A DNA stretch of 30,952 nucleotides from a virus. The stretch covers positions 1-30,952 of the IMG/VR virus record IMGVR_UViG_3300042881_002943. One strand, 5' to 3'. The notes under the pieces are model-generated. The model saw nothing but the letters and a program-made list of their open reading frames with translations. It did not search any database and was not told where the DNA came from. Below, one piece after another: positions 29,441 to 30,952 of the stretch; the stretch's first letter is position 1; every line of letters begins with the position of its first letter. A program made the translations under genes and the position numbers.

Positions 29441-29653
29441 TCAGTCTTCCAAACCTTCTTTACACTTCTTGGCGATGTCGCCCATCGCTTCGCTTCGGCT
29501 GTCTGGCGACGACTCGTCGCATGTCGCCCAAGTGTGAATGATCCGCAGTGCCATCGCCATTTTTGCAAACCTGTATTCGCGGCAATCGCAAGCGAACGAA
29601 TGCGTAACGCACCGCTTGGCTCTTGCCTTCGAAACCCTTGCTTCGTTGTCCAT
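29441..29653 (-). CDS. Small protein, unknown (70 aa)
   Basis: ATG with AGGAG 5 nt upstream (AGGAGAAAGC before ATG). It is basic at the N-terminus (MDNEARVSKARAKRC) and has 'THSFACDCREYRFAKM' and 'TWATCDESSPDSRSEAMGDI', so it is Cys-containing and helical. The family is not recognised. An alternative overlapping frame (29460-29678) lacks a similar ribosome binding site and is less likely. Confidence 0.5.
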   Translation of the reverse strand: MDNEARVSKARAKRCVTHSFACDCREYRFAKMAMALRIIHTWATCDESSPDSRSEAMGDIAKKCKEGLED

Positions 29654-29695
29654 GCTTTCTCCTGGAACTATCCGGCAATTCCGGATGGTTGGTGG

Positions 29696-30301
29696 TTAAT
29701 GGAAAACTGCCTGAAACTTCCGAACACGAAACCCCATGTCGTCAAAACCTTGCAATTCTTCAGCGAGTTGCTTCTCCAAAAAACCACCGGCGTTCATTTG
29801 ATTGATAAATGACTTGACATCAAACATTGCAAAATCAATACATGTAAACACGAGCGACTTTGGCTTGCTTCCGTCCATTACGACAACTGCCGTTTTGGTA
29901 GTTCGAAACTGCTGGTTGTTTCCTAATTGCCAGGCTTGCGTTTTCGTGATCGTTTGGATTTCATCTGTAACAACAAAACCGTTAGACATATCCGCCATCT
30001 GGTATCCTTCCCGTGGTTTGCCGTCCAAGACTGGCTGATCGCACTTGGCACCTATGCTGATTGTTTCTCCGTCGATATTCACCCACGCCTCTTTAACTGG
30101 CAACGTCACCGTCCTGCCCAATACATGAAAAACTTCAGCCTCGCCTTTTACTTTGTCGGTTCGCCACAAATCGCCGGGCACCTTGCCATTCACCGTAACT
30201 TGCCCACTGACGCTGCTGGCCATCAAAAACAAAATCGCCAATCCTAACGCTCTCATGCTATTTGCCTTTCCAACAAAACTTCTTCCGTCCAAATACAACA
30301 T
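29696..30301 (-). CDS. Secreted protein with signal peptide (201 aa)
   Basis: The ATG at 30301 has a strong GGAGG 5 nt upstream; the ATG at 30256 (with GGAAAGG) is an alternative. The segment 'MRALGLAILFLMASSVSGQV' is a typical signal peptide with cleavage after SG-Q or nearby. The mature part is beta-rich (VTVNGKVPGDLWRTDKVKGE) and ends with helices (FINQMNAGGFLEKQLAEELQ). No family is recognised. Export from the cell, combined with early position, suggests it acts in the envelope or on neighbouring cells. It is unusual for a phage right end. Confidence 0.6.
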   Translation of the reverse strand: MLYLDGRSFVGKANSMRALGLAILFLMASSVSGQVTVNGKVPGDLWRTDKVKGEAEVFHVLGRTVTLPVKEAWVNIDGETISIGAKCDQPVLDGKPREGYQMADMSNGFVVTDEIQTITKTQAWQLGNNQQFRTTKTAVVVMDGSKPKSLVFTCIDFAMFDVKSFINQMNAGGFLEKQLAEELQGFDDMGFRVRKFQAVFH

Positions 30302-30378
30302 GCTTTCCTCCCATTTTCTTGCCGTCGGCAAAATGGTTGCCGATCCGTGTCAATCAAAACTCGGTCTTGTGTTCGCCC

Positions 30379-30861
30379 TCAGCCAGCTGGCTTGAGATTC
30401 AATACATGCCGCCTTAGCCGCATCAGCCGCCGCCCAAGCCGCCGCCCAAGCCGCCGCCCTAGCCGCATCCCTAGCCGCCGCCCAAGCCGCCGCCTAGACG
30501 CATCCCTAGCCGCCGCCCAAGCCGCCTCCATAGCCGCATCCCAAGCCGCCGCCCAAGCCGCCTCCATAGCCGCCGCCAATTCCTCGTCGGTTGCGTTGCC
30601 GTGAGCGAATCGCTCAGCCACATCGATGGCGTCCTTGCTGCGCTGGTCTAACAGCAAATGCTCGATGCTCCTAGCACAATACAAGGCAAACAGTCGCAGC
30701 TCTTTGTCAGTAAGGACTCCTCGCCGCGTTGCCACCCAAACCATCCACTCTGGCGGCAGCTTGTTCCAAGCATCGAGCATCGATTCGCAATTCGCCAACG
30801 CCCAGTCACGACCTTCTTTGCACGCTTTGTATTTGTCGCAAAACTCTTCAATTGTAATCAC
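30379..30861 (-). CDS. Ala-rich repeat protein, immunity-protein-like, with apparent internal frameshift (160 aa)
   Basis: A GTG start, with GAGAG upstream. The N-terminal 95 residues (EFCDKYKACKEGRDWALANC onwards) resemble the phage 'putative immunity protein' family ('kAC..G..Wa...'). The tail begins with Ala/Trp repeats (EAAWAAAWDAAMEAAWAAAR) and changes abruptly to Arg/Leu repeats (RRRLGRRLGMRLGRR). Adding one G near 30490 would restore the Ala frame to a stop at 30350-30352, giving about 170 aa. So there is a one-base deletion in the GC-rich repeat, either real or a sequencing error. Confidence 0.5.
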   Translation of the reverse strand: MITIEEFCDKYKACKEGRDWALANCESMLDAWNKLPPEWMVWVATRRGVLTDKELRLFALYCARSIEHLLLDQRSKDAIDVAERFAHGNATDEELAAAMEAAWAAAWDAAMEAAWAAARDASRRRLGRRLGMRLGRRLGRRLGRRLMRLRRHVLNLKPAG

Positions 30862-30871
30862 AATAATCTCT

Positions 30872-30935
30872 CGATCCGTATGTTCAACGCATGCTCACGA
30901 AACAGATTTCGCGAGCATCACCACGCCGCCGATCC
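30872..30935. repeat. Hairpin flanked by repeats at the right edge
   Basis: ATGCTCACGAAA (30891-30902) pairs with TTTCGCGAGCAT (30907-30918) around a 4-nt loop CAGA, a 12-bp stem with one wobble. It is flanked by the two repeats shared with 29084-29113: 30872-30890 on one side and 30919-30935 on the other. It lies immediately upstream of the Ala-rich gene, so it would be in its 5' untranslated leader or promoter. There is no T-tract, so it is not a typical terminator. Confidence 0.6.
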
Positions 30936-30952
30936 GGGTGATTTTGTGTGTT

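Noticed and set aside
30347-30604. 85-aa Arg/Ser/Pro-rich frame on the plus strand
   Set aside because: It is the antisense shadow of the Ala-rich repeats; low complexity, no ribosome binding site.
1-30952. Terminal direct repeats joining left and right edges
   Set aside because: The first and last 40 bases share no obvious match, so circular permutation or terminal redundancy is not supported within this window.

Overview
The window looks like most of the genome of a tailed double-stranded DNA virus (siphovirus-type), or a prophage of one. It carries a lambda-like head and tail gene order: small and GpA-type large terminase, gpW-like joiner, gpB-type portal, head protease fused to the major capsid protein, decoration-like protein, gpFII-like joiner, tail completion protein, gpZ-like protein, major tail protein, G/GT tail chaperone and tape measure. 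I see no integrase, rRNA, CRISPR array or bacterial housekeeping gene. The host is probably a Gram-negative bacterium, and a planctomycete (Pirellulaceae-like) is my best guess. The guess rests on the resemblance of several proteins (the 124-aa lipoprotein-like protein, the Cys-rich tail proteins, the papain-like peptidase) to planctomycetal hypothetical proteins. It is an inference from memory, not a search.

Layout. (1) Positions 1-1291, plus strand: a leader with two near-identical GC hairpins, then five tiny genes joined by stop/start overlaps and ending in a ribbon-helix-helix protein. (2) 1257-17238, minus strand: the virion operon, read right to left. Terminase, portal and the capsid fusion come first, then an intrinsic terminator, the neck proteins, the tail tube, a programmed -1 frameshift gene, the tape measure and tail-tip proteins including two very Cys-rich ones. 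(3) 17239-17377: an unusual non-coding stretch of G/C homopolymers just upstream of the terminase genes. (4) 17378-20893, minus: tail-fibre and receptor-binding proteins. (5) 20890-24004, minus: a tightly overlapped cassette of small membrane proteins, a thioredoxin-like protein and a papain-like peptidase, which may be the lysis or envelope cassette. (6) 24045-28904, minus: early and replication genes, namely an HTH protein, an SprT-like metalloprotein, a metallophosphoesterase, a replication initiator with internal iterons, two PD-(D/E)XK-like nucleases and a DpdA/TGT-like protein. (7) 28905-30952, minus: a tRNA-like element, small Cys-rich proteins, a secreted protein, an Ala-rich repeat protein with an apparent frameshift, and a repeat-flanked hairpin at the right edge.

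The most notable observations are these. Three 32-bp-spaced iterons inside the initiator gene are conserved as DNA although each is translated in a different frame, which argues for a replication origin. A lambda-style A AAA AAG frameshift site fuses a Cys-rich T domain to the tail chaperone. A 104-nt tRNA-like element has a perfect acceptor stem but an abnormal anticodon arm. A DpdA-like gene is paired with a possible T-fold partner. Two very Cys-rich tail proteins are encoded in the same genome as a membrane-anchored CPPC thioredoxin-like protein. Most minus-strand genes overlap by ATGA or TAATG junctions, so translational coupling is pervasive.
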